Positions 1 through 12,399 of a stretch of 64,000 bases of DNA are shown here, piece after piece. The translations under genes and the position numbers were made by a program. How positions within the stretch are numbered: position 1 is the stretch's first letter; each line of letters opens with the position of its first letter. The notes beneath the pieces are model-generated. The model did no database searches. It saw nothing but the letters and a program-made list of their open reading frames with translations, and was not told where the DNA came from. Source of the stretch: Tenebrio molitor (Eukaryota; Arthropoda; Insecta; Coleoptera; Tenebrionidae); contig NC_091047.1 of assembly GCF_963966145.1 (NCBI RefSeq), positions 14,446,001 through 14,510,000 on the forward strand, written 5' to 3'.

Positions 1-975
1 GAAAGTGTAAGCAAGAAATACGTAAAAAGCCGTTCTTTCGGCAGCAGGTGATTTTGTTTTTTTTTATGACAATCTGTAGGTTCCTACTTTGAAAGACACA
101 TTTTACACAAGGATGCGAAAGGTCACTAGTGTTTTAATTATACAAACCTTTTGACAACATTCTCTGGTTAAATACTATCTATAGGTATAAAATAAATGTT
201 TAGTTGTAGACCTAGTGCTGCATTCAGTTAAAAAAATTACAGAAAATATTTCACAAATAAAAAATCATTATTAAAATAAAGATATAGTAGATAAAAAATT
301 AGCTAACTCTCCTATCAAATTTATGATTGTAAATTTTTATAAAGCAGCACTGTACATTAAAATTTCAAATATGCACACTTGTTCCATGTGACATTTGTTT
401 CTCCTGTTTTATGAGTATTCATACTGTCAGCGGATTCGAAGCCAAGTTTACCAATACGTTTTTATACGGCCTGACTTGCTATTCCATCACAAAAACGACA
501 AGATTGTGTAACAAGTTTCTGAATTTTTTTATTTAAAATGCAGAGTTATGTTTTCGAACTGTGAAGTTGTCACTAACAAATAGCCTTTCAATTTAATTAT
601 ATTACCGAAAATTCTGTGACCTAACGAGTATATTGATAACCTTCGTTGCTTAGGCAAAGCAACACAAATTTGAAAGTTGAGGAATATTATACATTAAAGT
701 TAAGTATATTCTACACAATCTCCATGAAATGAAACGCTCACCCTCACTGAATTGAAAAGAAAAGGGACGCACATAAAAAGAACATAAAAAACAAAAATGC
801 AAATGTTATAAAAGAGGTTGTTAAAGGGTGAAATGCTTGTTACAAACATAAATTGTTAATTGCTTAATTGTTTGTATGAATTTTGCCGTTAGCTTTCATT
901 AAAGCTGTTGTTTTTCAAACCGAACTAGAATAAATTTTGTAAAATGTCATTATTTAAGAGTACAATAATTATGTT
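1..975. other. AT-rich non-coding stretch
   Basis: I see no recognisable gene or repeat here. The sequence is AT-rich with stops in all frames and short homopolymer runs only. Confidence 0.5.
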
Positions 976-1993
976 AATGTGGGATCCAAGTAGGCGTTGA
1001 AACTTTGCCGACTCTTTCACCAGAAATCGAATGATATTAATCTAATCTACGATATGCAACCCTCAGAACAAATTGGTTTTACTGGTTGCCTATTGCTTAA
1101 CTTCACAAAATTGATGCTTTACAAAAAAATGTAATAAAAATAAAATAATGAAATGCATTATTGATAGGTCTCAACACTCTCAACAAATTACGCATTTATT
1201 GAACATTTAAGGAGAAGGTAAATAACATCAGTGATTCAGTTAAAAAAAGTAACAATGAAAATTAAAGAAATGGTCCAAAGTGTCCTCCATTTTGCTCTGA
1301 ACATCTTCTCACTCTTACTTTCTTTTTTTCAAAAATATTTTGTAACATCTGTTCATTGATGTTACGACAACAGTTGCTAATCTCTTCGATTAACTCATTT
1401 AAATGATTAATTTGTCGTTTATACACTTCGTTTTTCAAGTAGTATCCGAACACATAAAAGTCTAAGGAAGTTAAGTCAGGTGAACAGATTATTCTGAAAC
1501 CAGTTACAATAATTTATGCAGCTTTCAGGATCATTAGGGAGGAGCTCTTGTACAGTTGTTACTTTGCATGGATGTAAATGCAAGTTCTCCTTTAACAATT
1601 TTATGACATGTACTGCAAGGTATACCAGTTTGAAGAGACAGTCTAGTAAGGGATGTTCTCGGATGTTCTTCTAAATGATCTCGCATGTTTTCAACTACTT
1701 CCATCTTCCATCACCTTGGGACGACCTGACGATTTCCCCTTTTCAACACTACCGGTAGTAACAAAACAATTAACAATTCGATGTATGTGAGCTGCGAGGG
1801 ATTTTTCTAAAACATTTTGGTGAAGACCATTTTAGCAATTACTATTTGCGAGATTATAAAATTATGCTGATTTTCAATATAAAAACACATAAAGACAATA
1901 TGTAGGTACCTTTGTAATACCACTGGAAATTATCTAGCTTTGGAATTTAAACGGGGTGACAAATTCAAATTCCAGAGCCCTGCGATCCCACAT
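976..1993 (-). mobile_element. Degenerate IS630/Tc1-like transposon, tentative ends
   Basis: An 11-bp inverted match (AATGTGGGATC at about 976-986 and its complement at about 1983-1993) brackets a minus-strand transposase remnant, so these may be the inner parts of the terminal repeats. The boundaries are inference; no target duplication was identified. The catalytic centre of the transposase is missing, so the copy is dead. Confidence 0.4.
1262..1800 (-). pseudogene. IS630/Tc1-related transposase remnant, core deleted
   Basis: Read on the minus strand, about 1800 to 1500 gives, with frame breaks, a linker ending in a GRPK motif. It is followed by a helix-turn-helix-like stretch (SLQTGIP, then CHKIVK), and by LLPNDPESCINYCNWFQNN, a block I recognise from insect IS630/Tc1-related transposases. 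The 63-codon open stretch 1453-1262 then gives the family's C-terminal end: a hydrophobic start (FGYYLKNEVY), an INEQMLQNIFEKKK helix and a closing NGGHFGPFL. The DDE/D catalytic segment that should lie between these blocks is absent, so there is an internal deletion as well as stops and frameshifts. The family assignment rests on motif recognition by eye. Confidence 0.6.
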
Positions 1994-3919
1994 TCTTTTA
2001 TAGACAGCCTGTATATCCATCTGTAAATTTACAATGTTTACAGTTTTTATATACTTATATATGGGTACTCCTGCAGCTGTGAACCAAAGTCGCGTAAATT
2101 TAGCAATTCAACATAAACGAGGCGAATAAATCCAAACACTATTTTCAACACGATTTCCATTACTGTAGTATGATTTAATAATAAAAATCGTATGTTCTCT
2201 TTGAAACATTTTGAATTATAACCTGCTAACTTGAAAGTTGTCAAATAAATGTCAAAAATCATTGAAATAAATAAGTTCCTAGATAGCTTGTTAATTCAAC
2301 GGCTACTCTGATCCAAAGACTTTTTGATCATTCTATACTTCTGATTTCGTATTTAGATATCATAATCTCATTAAAAGCTTTAAATATTTGACAGTCGTCT
2401 AACAGAGAAATTAGTAAAAAGATTTTAATGAAGATGAAGATCTAGGTAAGTAAAGACGAAATCTACCGGGGAGAAGGTGGGTCAACAGTTCGTAGATACA
2501 AATATCTACTTTGGTATGTAAAGTTACATTTTCTGACAGTTAACATTGAATTTTGTGGTAAAAATATTATAAAGAAAGTGTACTAGAAATGTTCAAAACA
2601 CTACTTCTGAAAAGATGCGGCGTAGCTTCAATGACACTTACAGCGATGAAGAGAAGTTTTGTCGAAACTCTAACTAACAAAGTTGTGTATGGTACGAGTA
2701 TATCGAGTTATGATTTTCTTCGTTCCCATTTCCAAAATAGGATTCTGTCATAAATATTTTATGTTCTAGGGTAGCAAAAAATCATTTGTTGAGTAAAACT
2801 CACGTAAATTTCACAATCTACAAGTGACAGTTTACTAAATTTCCTCGCACGTTTCCAGGAATTTTGTTGGCGGTAGCCACATCTTATCTTCTTTTTGTTG
2901 ATCATGATCACCAAGCAATTGTCTGAACAAGTGTAAACATTGTGCGTCTACACATTTAATGATTGCACTAAATTTTATAGGAATTTAGTTTCATTTTGAT
3001 AACCAAACAATTATGTCCTTGTGCTTAGCTGTCCTGTAAATATTTCTGAGATCAAAGCGAGAAACTCGCCTTTGAAGAGCGCCCGCGGTTGGAGATAAAC
3101 GGCGTAAGGGAGGCGGTGTCTAACCCATTGTTCATTGCAGTAACACGATTACAATACAGTCCTGATTACTTTTTTACAGGACAAGCTGAGCACCCTTTAG
3201 GAACCGGTAACAATGACTTTTACGGATTGAAATCACTGCTAATTCAAACCATTAAAAACGTGATTACTGAAATTACGGTTACTCTTGGAAGAAACACATT
3301 GTTCTTTTTCACTTTAACTTCACGTTGTTCTTTAATGTCGTTGTTAATGGAAGTATGGCTAATCAACTTTGACCCGCTTGCAAAAATTAAAGATTTTGCA
3401 ATTCCCATTTGAAGTCCGAAAGTGATGGACTAATTAAATATAAATCGTCAGGTAAGTGTACCTGTAAAATGGAATTTTTACTGCGATTTTAATGTTCATC
3501 TTTAATAATCGTAAATCGTAAAGTCTATCAGTCACTTATGGTGATGGCAAGCTGCATATTTACATGAAAAATTCATGATTTTCAGCACCGTTTATAATAA
3601 AATTCAGAACCTTGCGATAGTATGTTAAAACGAATTGTTCAATATTCAGGAGTACAAATCAAATAATACTGCGTCAGAACTTGCCGTCTTTGGAAAATTA
3701 ATTTAACAACGTACGCTTAATAATAAATTGTTTTTTATTACGCTTTGAAAATCAATCAGTATAAGTACATTACATTCTTACATTACTCTCTGTAAACATG
3801 GAATGAATAAGTTCATGAATTTTTAAAATTTAGAAACATGTTTATATCAAACTCTGTAATATTGGTAAACAAATGTTAAAATTGTTTTATTTAAAATTTT
3901 AACATGTACAGTACATACC
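1994..3919. other. Non-coding stretch, nothing recognised
   Basis: A 107-codon open frame at 3089-3412 has no recognisable domain and looks like chance. A small GC-richer patch lies around 3060-3110. I see no repeats. Confidence 0.45.
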
Positions 3920-4029
3920 ATCGCGGTCAAAAATAACTGGTACAGTGTGTTACTGTAGACACTTCCAAAACTAATTCAGTTTGGAAGTGTCTACATTAAC
4001 ATACTCTCCCAGTTATTTTTTACCGTGAT
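3920..4029. repeat. Snap-back hairpin, about 50-bp arms
   Basis: The arms 3920-3972 and 3978-4029 are inverted copies around a very short loop. The inner stem (TAGACACTTCCAAA with its complement) is perfect; the outer ends (ATCGCGGTCAAAAATAACT against AGTTATTTTTTACCGTGAT) are slightly diverged. It is either a very short MITE or a local inverted duplication. No coding content. Confidence 0.7.
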
Positions 4030-4105
4030 AGTATAGATATGTATTTGAAAATTGAAATTTGAAAGTAATTACTTAAGTTATGTTTGTAATCGTAAACACC
4101 GTTCA

Positions 4106-4384
4106 CGTTGTTTTGGCATAATGGGAGGCCATGATTTATTTTTTTAACGTTGGACACACTGTTTGATTTCCGTCACTCAAGTGCCTGATATATGGACCTC
4201 TCAAAATAAGCATAACATGTTGATACATTTCCCAAAAGGTCTGAGTATTCGTCTATTGCAACATAGTAAAACTGACAACAATGCACTAGACATTGACGCT
4301 ATTTATAACCTAATTCAACAGACAGTTTTACTATCAAATTAAATGCAAAATTTCCATGGCCTCCGATTTTGGCAAAACAAGGTG
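4106..4384. repeat. MITE-like element with about 30-bp TIRs
   Basis: The left end contains TTGTTTTGGCATAATGGGAG then GCCATG. The right end near 4347-4384 reads CATGGCCTCC then TTTTGGCAAAACAAG, its diverged complement. A second, inner inverted match (ATAGTAAAACTG and CAGTTTTACTAT) gives a nested fold-back. No coding capacity. Boundaries are approximate. Confidence 0.6.
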
Positions 4385-6064
4385 AATGCATTTTACCTCA
4401 CTTAATTACCCTCACACAAATGATTGTCTTGACGTCGCCCCCATTACTTGCGAAAGTTTTAAATTAAGAAATTCACCTTATCAGGGGTAGGTATCTAAAG
4501 AAACATTTCATTATTTAAAGTGAAACGCATTACTGAAAGAGACGAAAATCTTTACGTCAACTTGAAAACGTTTTACAAAAATTAAAATTAAACAACACTT
4601 ATTACTCCTGGTTTCAGCTGACTTCGGAAACTATTTTATTTGAGAAAAGCTTCCAGCTCTTGGATACACATTACATTATAAACGAAGGACAGTTATTTTT
4701 ATATCACTTATTCTTATTATAATATAATAATATTTTGTTTTTCCAGCCTGAGATGATTGGATGGCAAATTCCAACTGAAATTCAAGAAAAACAATAATAA
4801 TTCTTGTTTTAATGAACTAGGAAACAACATTTATTAAATACGATGTCACTAAACAGAAAATATACTTTGTCCGATTTTTAAGGTAACGTTATCTCTTGTT
4901 AACTGCGTCGGCAAAACAACAACAAGATAAATCTCCAGAACGTATGGTTGTTTGATGACATATCAAAGCTTCAAATGTTTTTTTTTATAAAAGACTGGAA
5001 AGGTCGGGGTTTTCTCCACAAATGTAGCAACAGAACAGTAAATGTTGGAAACGTAAAATCTGAAAACATAAACATGACCAATCTAAGTTATACTTCTACA
5101 CTACCTTTGTAATCAATAATATTCAAGAATTTTAGAGTATTTGCTGTACGATAATTTGGTTAAATACAAATTTTCTACTCTGATCATTTTTTTTTACCTG
5201 CATCAAAAATCTGAAATTATAAAGATAATTTGAAAACTACTTTATACAATAATGGAAAGGGCTAGTGTAGTAATATTACATTTCTCAACAAGTTTAGTAA
5301 AGTATTATTTTACTGAGCGAGTATGTCTAGTTTGTTTTTTTTTGGTAAGCTTTGTCCAACTTGGACTACAATCATTTATAATAACCCTGTATATTTTTAA
5401 GAAAGTCAGTTGACTTGCTATAGTAGTGGCATTTTATAAGCTTTCATAAAAATATTGTCATCCTGAAATGTTCGCGTTCTAACCATTACCACATTTTTTG
5501 CTGTTAAAGGATTTGTTGCACTTGACAGATATCGCTGCACTCGTACCTACCTTCGTCGATTTTATTTTTCAAGAAGTGAATTAAGAGCTCACTTCTTTCC
5601 CGCGATGTCCGTAACCTATTGTGCACAAGATTTTAGAGTTGTATTGTTGGTGATTCATAAATAAAAAAGTGCAACAAAAGTAAATTGTTATATGAAAAGG
5701 TTTTAAGGAGGATCTCGTACCGGACCTCAAAATTCAACAGACGATGTCCCGAAATACCTCACAAAGACTTTTAAATTACTGCACTTATTTGTAACGTCAT
5801 CTCCTTCAAAGCTGTGACGCCACACGCAATTTTTTTAAATATAAATATCATTACAAGGTAACTTCGAAGGTTGTGCAGATATTTTAACCTGTGATAGAAC
5901 CCCACAAAAGGTAACGATTGAGCCAACAATGCCTTATTTTCCGAGAAAAAGAAAAAAAAGAAAAATTGTATGAAAAAATGGATCAAAAAAATCATAGTAG
6001 ACTTTTTTCGTTGTCATTTAATTAAAAATTAAGTTACTTTGACAAGAGCATAAATCTTAACCTC
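4385..6064. other. Non-coding stretch with repeat scraps
   Basis: Positions 5356-5393 match 47144-47182 (CCAAC, TGGACTACAATCA, then ACCCTGTATA), the tail of a dispersed TA-flanked element. A stretch near 5867-5900 resembles the start of the element at 23087 (GGTTGTGCAGATATTTTA). A short 11-bp inverted match (TTGTTGCACTT) sits at about 5513 and 5668. Nothing coding was recognised. Confidence 0.45.
5356..5393 (+). repeat. Terminal fragment of a dispersed element (copy 1)
   Basis: This 38-bp segment ending CCCTGTATA matches 47144-47182 at nearly every base. Endings of this kind are typical of TA-inserting Tc1/IS630-like elements in insects. No partner end was found nearby. Confidence 0.45.
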
Positions 6065-6213
6065 AATTTTCAAATGTCATTCACCAACCTGGAGAACGGT
6101 AAAGCTGGATATTTACCGCGTCCATATCCAGCTTTATGTTCCAAATATATTGTGGGTTGCATTTTCAATTCCGTCGGGCTCCTTATTACTCTTGAATCAC
6201 CTTGTATATATAT
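6065..6213 (+). repeat. MITE family A, truncated copy
   Basis: The right half carries ATTGTGGGTTGCATTTTCAA and then CCGTCGGGCTCCTTATTACT, as in the complete copies at 26795, 36379 and 37339. The matching left terminus is missing; instead there is a small palindrome (AAAGCTGGATAT facing ATATCCAGCTTT). A diverged, 5'-truncated copy. Confidence 0.65.
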
Positions 6214-6273
6214 ATTCGCGAATTATAATTTATAAACCATCTTTAAATTCCACTAACCTAATTATGATTACTT

Positions 6274-6745
6274 AATAGAGAGTTTTCGCGTTACGTTCCG
6301 TTAAAATAACCGGTACGCTATTCGCGAGAAATTACGGTAATCGCTTATTGTAATAACGAATCGGTTACGCTATTGCCTAGCAACACCGGCGTTAGCGTAC
6401 ACGGTTATCTGAAAAACGTACATGCACAATGGCGTTAACGTTACGTCGATGTTAAAACGTTAATGTTAACGTTAGATCTAGAAATTCAAAATTACATGTA
6501 TTTCATAGTGGACCGTTCACAATGACGTTATGATGAAAATTAATGTTGTATGATATTGTTAGCGTTAACGTTAGTTCTAGAAATGTTCTGGATTCTTAAC
6601 GTTACATTCTAACATTAGCCAACGGAAATAATTTATAAAAAGTACTGAAATACATGTAATTAGATCTAACGTTAACATTAACGTTTTAACATCGACGTAA
6701 CGTTAACGTCATTGTGAAAGGGCTGTAACGCGAAAACTCTCTATT
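6274..6745. repeat. 472-bp MITE with nested inverted repeats rich in AACGTTA
   Basis: The ends are perfect 21-bp inverted repeats (AATAGAGAGTTTTCGCGTTA plus C at 6274-6294; complement at 6725-6745). Inside, arms of about 75 bp repeat the GTTAACGTTA-type words and end in an ACATGTATTTCA block and its complement. It has no coding capacity. The transposase superfamily that moved it cannot be named from the ends alone. Confidence 0.75.
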
Positions 6746-9534
6746 GTCTAGGTAATTTTACTTTAAATAAACCCCACATAATAAAAACTACAACTAATGA
6801 AGTTTCTGAAGTATGGCAGGCAACAATTAAAGTTATTAGTTACACACACAAAGCCCAGCAGGTGCTCAGGTCTTTTTTTTAGTAGATTAAGATCATTCAG
6901 CCAATGTAAACTTCGCTTTTACAGACATTGATAATAATAGTAGGTACTCGCATATGTAATTTACTTGTTGATAAAAAAATATATTATATTGTTTTCCTTT
7001 AGTTAACAATGAATGAAATATTGAAATTTAAAAATAAAAAAACTTGAAAATGGCAAATTTTAACAACGTAAAGTGTACTGCTCATATTTGTTGAACCTTT
7101 TTTAATCCATAAATAAAAAAAAGAGCCTAGTAAACCAAAATAACACAGAATGCGATATAAATGCGACAATACGAGATTTACATATGCCGTGTTACAGTTC
7201 TTAAAACAATTCTTGTAAGAGCTATTTATATTATTATTCTGAATTATGCATACACGCGATCTCTCTATTTTTGGAATGAAATATTTGCACAGTGTGCAAT
7301 ATATTTTTTTATTCCACTTTAGTTCAACGAAAAGTTTAATTAGCAATTCATTGACAAAAACTCCGAATTTTCCGGTTTGAAAACATTTCGCTCACAGGAA
7401 AGTTCTAGATCTAGGACAATGGCTACAACTAATTTAAACTGAAGAAAGAAAACTCATCACGTTGGACCGCTAGCTATGTAGGATTACAGAAGAATCTAGG
7501 AGTATTGTCGCCATCTAATTTCCATTCTTTGTGAAGCTGCTACACTTGTTTTTATTTACTCTCTCATAACTGCGTTTACCCAGAAACTATAGTTTTAAAT
7601 CGATTTTAACCGAGAGGAGATCTCTGATTCAGAGACAACTTATGCATTTTCTCCGCCTAGTTGTTATTTCAACGAGTAACTTTTGTTTATTAAAACAATT
7701 CAGTTACAATAGGTTTATAAGGTATCTCATTAATTACAGTAAAGCCTTACACCGTTTTGTTTTTTGTTTTAAATGAGAACATATTTCATTTTTTTTTTAT
7801 AAATTCTGTTCTCTCCACGGAAAGTCCATTTATCAGAATGTCAGGGGTAAAGTTGGTTGGATGAATAGGTGTATCAGAATTTTTCATTTGATCATTTGTA
7901 TTTAGAAAACATTCATTCCTCTATTACGGCAACAGAATACTGAATTAAAATTATTCAGAATCAATCAATATTCAATGCTGTCACGTTCCGAGCAGTTAAA
8001 TTAAAAATTCATCAATATCAACTCTTCTACAGAGTAATTCGTTTAGCAGCAGATTCTAATAATACCTTTCGATAAACAAAAAATTAACAACAAATTACAA
8101 TTTTCTCATTTATTTTAACTCCCTTATGTAGTTTAGAATTACCTACTAGCGCTGCCATAATCTTTTATAAAATCGCTTGCTAAATTTATTTTTAAATCAA
8201 CACGTTTAAGAATACAATAAAATTATTTTATTTTTTTTTATTATTTAACTAAAAAGTGTTAGCTCTTTATTTTATTTTTTTATTAAAACACTTTTATCGG
8301 GTTGAGAATGTCTCGCTTTTCTGAAAACACCAACCAAAAAACCAATTTGAATCGTAAAAAATAAAACATTAGAAGTGGATATGGTGCTTTTCAGATATTA
8401 TTTACGTAAAGGTATCACGGTACCTACAACTTTTTACGTTCGATTAAATTCGAATGCAGAAACATTTACAAAATAAATTAGATATACACTAACAAATTAA
8501 TTGTAATGTTTTAAACCACCATCTAACGGAAACATCCTTAACAAACAAACAAAATATTATCACTTATCAGCTATAACTATATTTATAATTTATATATTTT
8601 TTTCAATTTATAGTTTACAGATTTTAATTGTTGAAACTTTATCATGTGTAAAAATCAAATTTAAAAATTCGGCTTTCTCTAATTTTAGAAATGTATTTCT
8701 GTTGTTATTTGGTAACTGTTTAAATGAAAAACATCGGTGTATGCAAACGTGAAGCGTAATAACACTTTCTGCCGAGTTTCAACATAAATTCAGTGCGTGT
8801 TTGGACATTTTGTTTCCGAAAAATTCATTGCTTATTAGAAACGGTCACGGTTTTATTAGGGATTTTAATTAAAGCACTCTGCAACGGGCCATATTTATCC
8901 AGCCCAGTTTATACTCTTTCCAACCAATACATTTCGTTGAATATTTTTAAATACCTATAAATACATACGAGTATGTGTTTGAGCAGTAAATTTTTCTAGA
9001 CATAATATTTTAATGTCTTAATATGGTCATAGTATAAATATGATGTTCAAATGAGTAAAAACTGTTCGTTTAACTAATTATCATAATTATATACATACAT
9101 ATGTATTGTATACATATGTATATGAACAAGTTGATGTTCATCTGTTAAAAACTGCAAACACGAAAAAATATTAATTTAGTTGGTATTGAAGTGTTTTCAA
9201 AGTTATTTCATTTGATGTGTTATTTACTAGCGATAGGATAATAATTAAAATAAAGCAAAGCATCTAATGTTCTTACCTACTTAGGATCATATATAATTTA
9301 ATTTCTTTCTTAATCCGATTTCATTTTGAAAAAGTGAACTGAATTGTTGAATTCTTAATCAATATTATTGATTAACTATTATTACATGCACAAATTAAGC
9401 TTAAAATATATGAATTGTGTCATAAAAATATTATCTCGGAACTATTTATATTATAAAATCATAATTTTCATGTTCTGAATATCCTCTTGTACTTTCTAAG
9501 AATTCCGTAATATCTATTTCAACTATCCCACCTC
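6746..9534. other. AT-rich non-coding stretch
   Basis: No gene was recognised. A short alternating TA/CATA microsatellite-like palindrome lies at about 9089-9124. The open frame on the minus strand at 6999-7346 has no domain signal and low-complexity composition. Confidence 0.45.
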
Positions 9535-10335
9535 CACCCGGCGGCACGACAATTTTGCCGGAGTACATACACTATTACGGATATTACTATCAAGTAATAG
9601 TGCAGTGCTTATCAACATAATTACCGGCGTCTTGCCTCCGCATTTTGACTTTGTTGTGTATTATGTTCTGTGTCAATGTTAAGGAACTTCCTCACGATGT
9701 GACATGAGTATAATAATATACCTTTTTGAATTTCAACTACCAATGTGTTATCTAAATCCAGAATTTTTAAATTTTTAAAAAGAGATTGCGGTACTATTCC
9801 CGTTGCTGAAATTACAAGTGGTAAAATCGAAATTTTTTCTAAACACCAAAGATTTCTCATAGCAACGGACAGCTCTAAATATTTATTAATTTTTGTGTTA
9901 TATGTCTGTGTTATATTATGTGAATTTGGAACAGCTATATCTAAAAGATATGCTTGCTTTTGTTGTTTATTTAAAATTATAATGTCTGGTCTGTTATGCT
10001 TAATATGAATGTCAGTTAAAATTGTTCTATCAAAATATAACTTGTAACTGTCATTTTCCAAACAACTTTCTGGTGTATAACTATAATGTGGTTGTGTATT
10101 CTTTAATAAATTGAATTTAACAGCTAAATTCATGTGTATAATTTTAGCGAATATATCGTGTCGTTTTTTATATTCGCTTTGAGCCAAAACGGTGCAAGAA
10201 GAAATAATGTGTTCAATTGTTTCCCCTTCAGTTCCGCAAATCCTACATTTATCAATTATCGATTGTAAACCGCATATGTGTTTTTTATAATTTCTTGTAT
10301 TTATATCTATATTAATATGTAACATAATTACATAA
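9535..10335 (-). mobile_element. 5'-truncated non-LTR retrotransposon (LINE) 3' end
   Basis: A minus-strand LINE tail: an open frame with the C-terminal zinc-finger and endonuclease-like region (9621-10325), followed by a GC-rich 3' UTR stretch to about 9535. The copy stops abruptly upstream of 10325, where the next in-frame upstream codons run into a stop and no reverse transcriptase is visible. That fits the 5' truncation usual for LINEs. No poly(A) tail or target duplication was resolved. Confidence 0.6.
9621..10325 (-). pseudogene. LINE ORF C-terminal part: CCHC finger plus PD..D endonuclease-like domain
   Basis: This is a 234-residue open frame. Residues 27-44 form a C-x2-C-x8-H-x4-C finger inside an IEHIISSC context. 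Residues 113-129 carry a PD...D arrangement (RPDIIILN, then LLDIAVP) that resembles the restriction-like endonuclease of R2/R4-type non-LTR elements. A conserved-looking tail (ISATGIVPQSL, then HIVRKFL) follows. I recognise this combination from insect LINE polyproteins, where the full protein would have a reverse transcriptase upstream; here it is missing. The frame is unbroken over 700 bp, so the insertion is not very old. Exact clade is uncertain. Confidence 0.65.
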
Positions 10336-10437
10336 ACATTTTTGTTTTATAAAATGTAACTATTTATACAGCAGTTAAATAACAATTCAACTGAATATCT
10401 ACCATACAAGTAGGTACTGACCTATTCGATACATTAT

Positions 10438-10965
10438 TATACTGACTAATTCACGTAACTTTCCAAGCAGCCAGTAATACTTAGGTTTTTCATTCATAAC
10501 TTGATTCAAACACATGAATAATTTTAATACCTAGTTTATTTAATTAGTTCGTGTGTAAATTGGGCTTTTTTGGCATGAGTGGGCCAGTTTAAAACGCGAG
10601 TGAGACGACATTTATCAAAATCCGTTCATACAGGAGAAAATTCTCAAATTCTGACAGTGTCGAACAAAAAACTTTTTTATGGTTTAGACATCCCTCACAA
10701 AAGTCTCAATTATAGAAATTTAAAAGTTGTTGTAATCGACAATATGTTTTTTATTTAAGAAGCCGACACTCATATATCAATATCATATTTTTTTAATTAA
10801 CAAAAAATATTTTAGAATTATAGAAAAAGAAATTGTCAAGTCAATAATGCCAGGAGTGTCCAGATTTCATACTAAATAAAAGTATCAAGTTATAACTGAA
10901 TAACGTATTACCGGGTGCATTTAAATTTCGTTAGGGTCGGAAAGTTATGTGAATCAGTCTGTATA
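10438..10965. repeat. 528-bp TIR element (family with copy at 22112)
   Basis: The left end TATACTGACTAATTCACGTA then ACTTTCC mirrors the right end GGAAAGTTATGTGAATCAGT then CTGTATA. The similarity continues inward for about 70 bp (ATTCATAACTTGAT against ATCAAGTTATAACTGAAT). Flanking TA fits a TA-target inserter. A partial second copy lies at about 22112-22316. No coding content. Confidence 0.65.
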
Positions 10966-11639
10966 ACGTGCGATCAACAATTACTGAGATTTTTCGTATC
11001 TTTACTAACTCAGCTAGTAAATATCAAACAACTCTCACTGTCATAAATCAAATTTTAACGCAAAAATGGTTTTTACTTTAGAACATAAAAGATTCATCAT
11101 TGATTTATGATTTGTAAGGTGTTTTCAATAATGGATACTGGACAGTGGACATACAGCGCTGTTGTCTGTTTGGCCGAGTTTCGGCAAAAATTTCCAAATT
11201 TAAATTGAAACGTATGTGCAACCCGAAATACTTCATGCATTCAGACATTTGCGGACATACGTCGAAAAACTCAACGCCCTCTTTGATCTAAATAATTGTT
11301 GATCGCACACATTTTAATTTGCTGGGCTTAATTTGCACAGGATTTTAAATTAAAAACATTCAAATTACAAAAATTTCATTGAATCCGTTTTTTTTTGAAC
11401 ATTTCACTCATTTTAAAATGGAGCCCGACAGAAGAAAATTTAATGTTAGGAATAAAATTCTCTACAGTAAAATCTTGATAATAACTTGAAAAGTACGCAA
11501 GCGTCGCGCAGCAAGGAAGTTACAGTTCAAAAAACTTCTATACAATTTTCCTTTATCTGGCTCCGTCTTCTCGACGTTACAATTTATATTGAATTATTGA
11601 AAATATAATAATTTATAGTATAAATGGGTATTCATATAA
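10966..11639. other. Non-coding stretch, nothing recognised
   Basis: AT-rich sequence between two TIR elements. I see no gene, hairpin or repeat copy in it. Confidence 0.45.
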
Positions 11640-12315
11640 TATACAGGGTCTCCCAGAACTGGCGGACCAAAATAACACGGTGAAATCATTATCTTCTGGC
11701 AATAATAGGAAAAATATTTAAAAAAATCCATCCTCATTGGATTTTAAAATAAGAACGTTTTTAATTGACCAATCGCGTGTAGATATAAAATTACCTTAAA
11801 AAATTATATCGGTAACTATCGAAACAAATTTGATTGTTGCAAAGACATTATAATTGAATATTATGTCATAATAAATTATTTCTGACAAGTCATTAAAAAC
11901 GCGTAATGTTTACCGCTTCAGAATATTTTGATATGCTTGTCTTATATGGACAGTGTGATGAGAATGCCACAGTTGCTCCTCAGGAGTACGCAGTCCGTTT
12001 TCCCAATAGGAAACATCCCAGCAGAAACGCTATAACCTGAAAAATACTATAACCTAAAAACGTCCGTCATTGCACAAACAATGCGGATACCCAACAATAC
12101 ATATGCATCATTTGAATTGTATCCATAGTTACAAATAAAGCAGGAAAACTAATTTATAGGTAACTTAACATCAACAACAGGATTGGTCAGTTTAAATTGC
12201 TTTTTTCTTAATCACTATTTAAGATAGATTTTTTTGAACATTTTTCCTATTATTCCCAGAAGATGATGAATTCATCGTATTATTTTGGTCCGCCAGTTCT
12301 GGGAGACTCTGTATA
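11640..12315 (+). mobile_element. 676-bp non-autonomous IS630/Tc1-like element, about 90-bp TIRs
   Basis: The left end TATACAGGGTCTCCCAGAAC is matched inverted by GTTCTGGGAGACTCTGTATA at the right. The inverted similarity extends about 90 bp inward on both sides (GGCGGACCAAAATAA, then ATCTTCTGG, then AATAGGAAAAAT). The TA at the edges is the expected target. Between the arms is a short remnant of a transposase N-terminus (11906-12040), so this is an internally deleted derivative of an autonomous element. The retroviral insertion lies only 88 bp to the right. Confidence 0.75.
11906..12040 (+). pseudogene. Transposase N-terminal helix-turn-helix fragment (DUF4817-like)
   Basis: An ATG opens a 44-codon frame with the pattern FDMLVLYGQCDEN, then EYAVRFPNRKHPSRNAI. 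This is the hallmark start of insect IS630/Tc1-type transposases (the helix-turn-helix region often labelled DUF4817): a YG-x-C-x-x-N segment followed by Y-x-x-R-[FY]-P-x-R-x-H-P-S. A TGA follows at once and the rest of the transposase is deleted. It is best read as a relic inside a non-autonomous element. A retained DNA-binding micropeptide is possible but unsupported. Confidence 0.6.
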
Positions 12316-12399
12316 ATGCTATTTGATTTCGAGACCTAAATTGTCATAAGTTGTTTAGTAAAAAAGTATTATGGCATGATCATGAACGAGAAACATGTA

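Noticed and set aside
3089..3412. 107-codon frame
   Set aside because: No recognisable motif; chance open frame.
9745..10008. Plus-strand 87-codon frame
   Set aside because: Antisense to the LINE zinc-finger/endonuclease frame.
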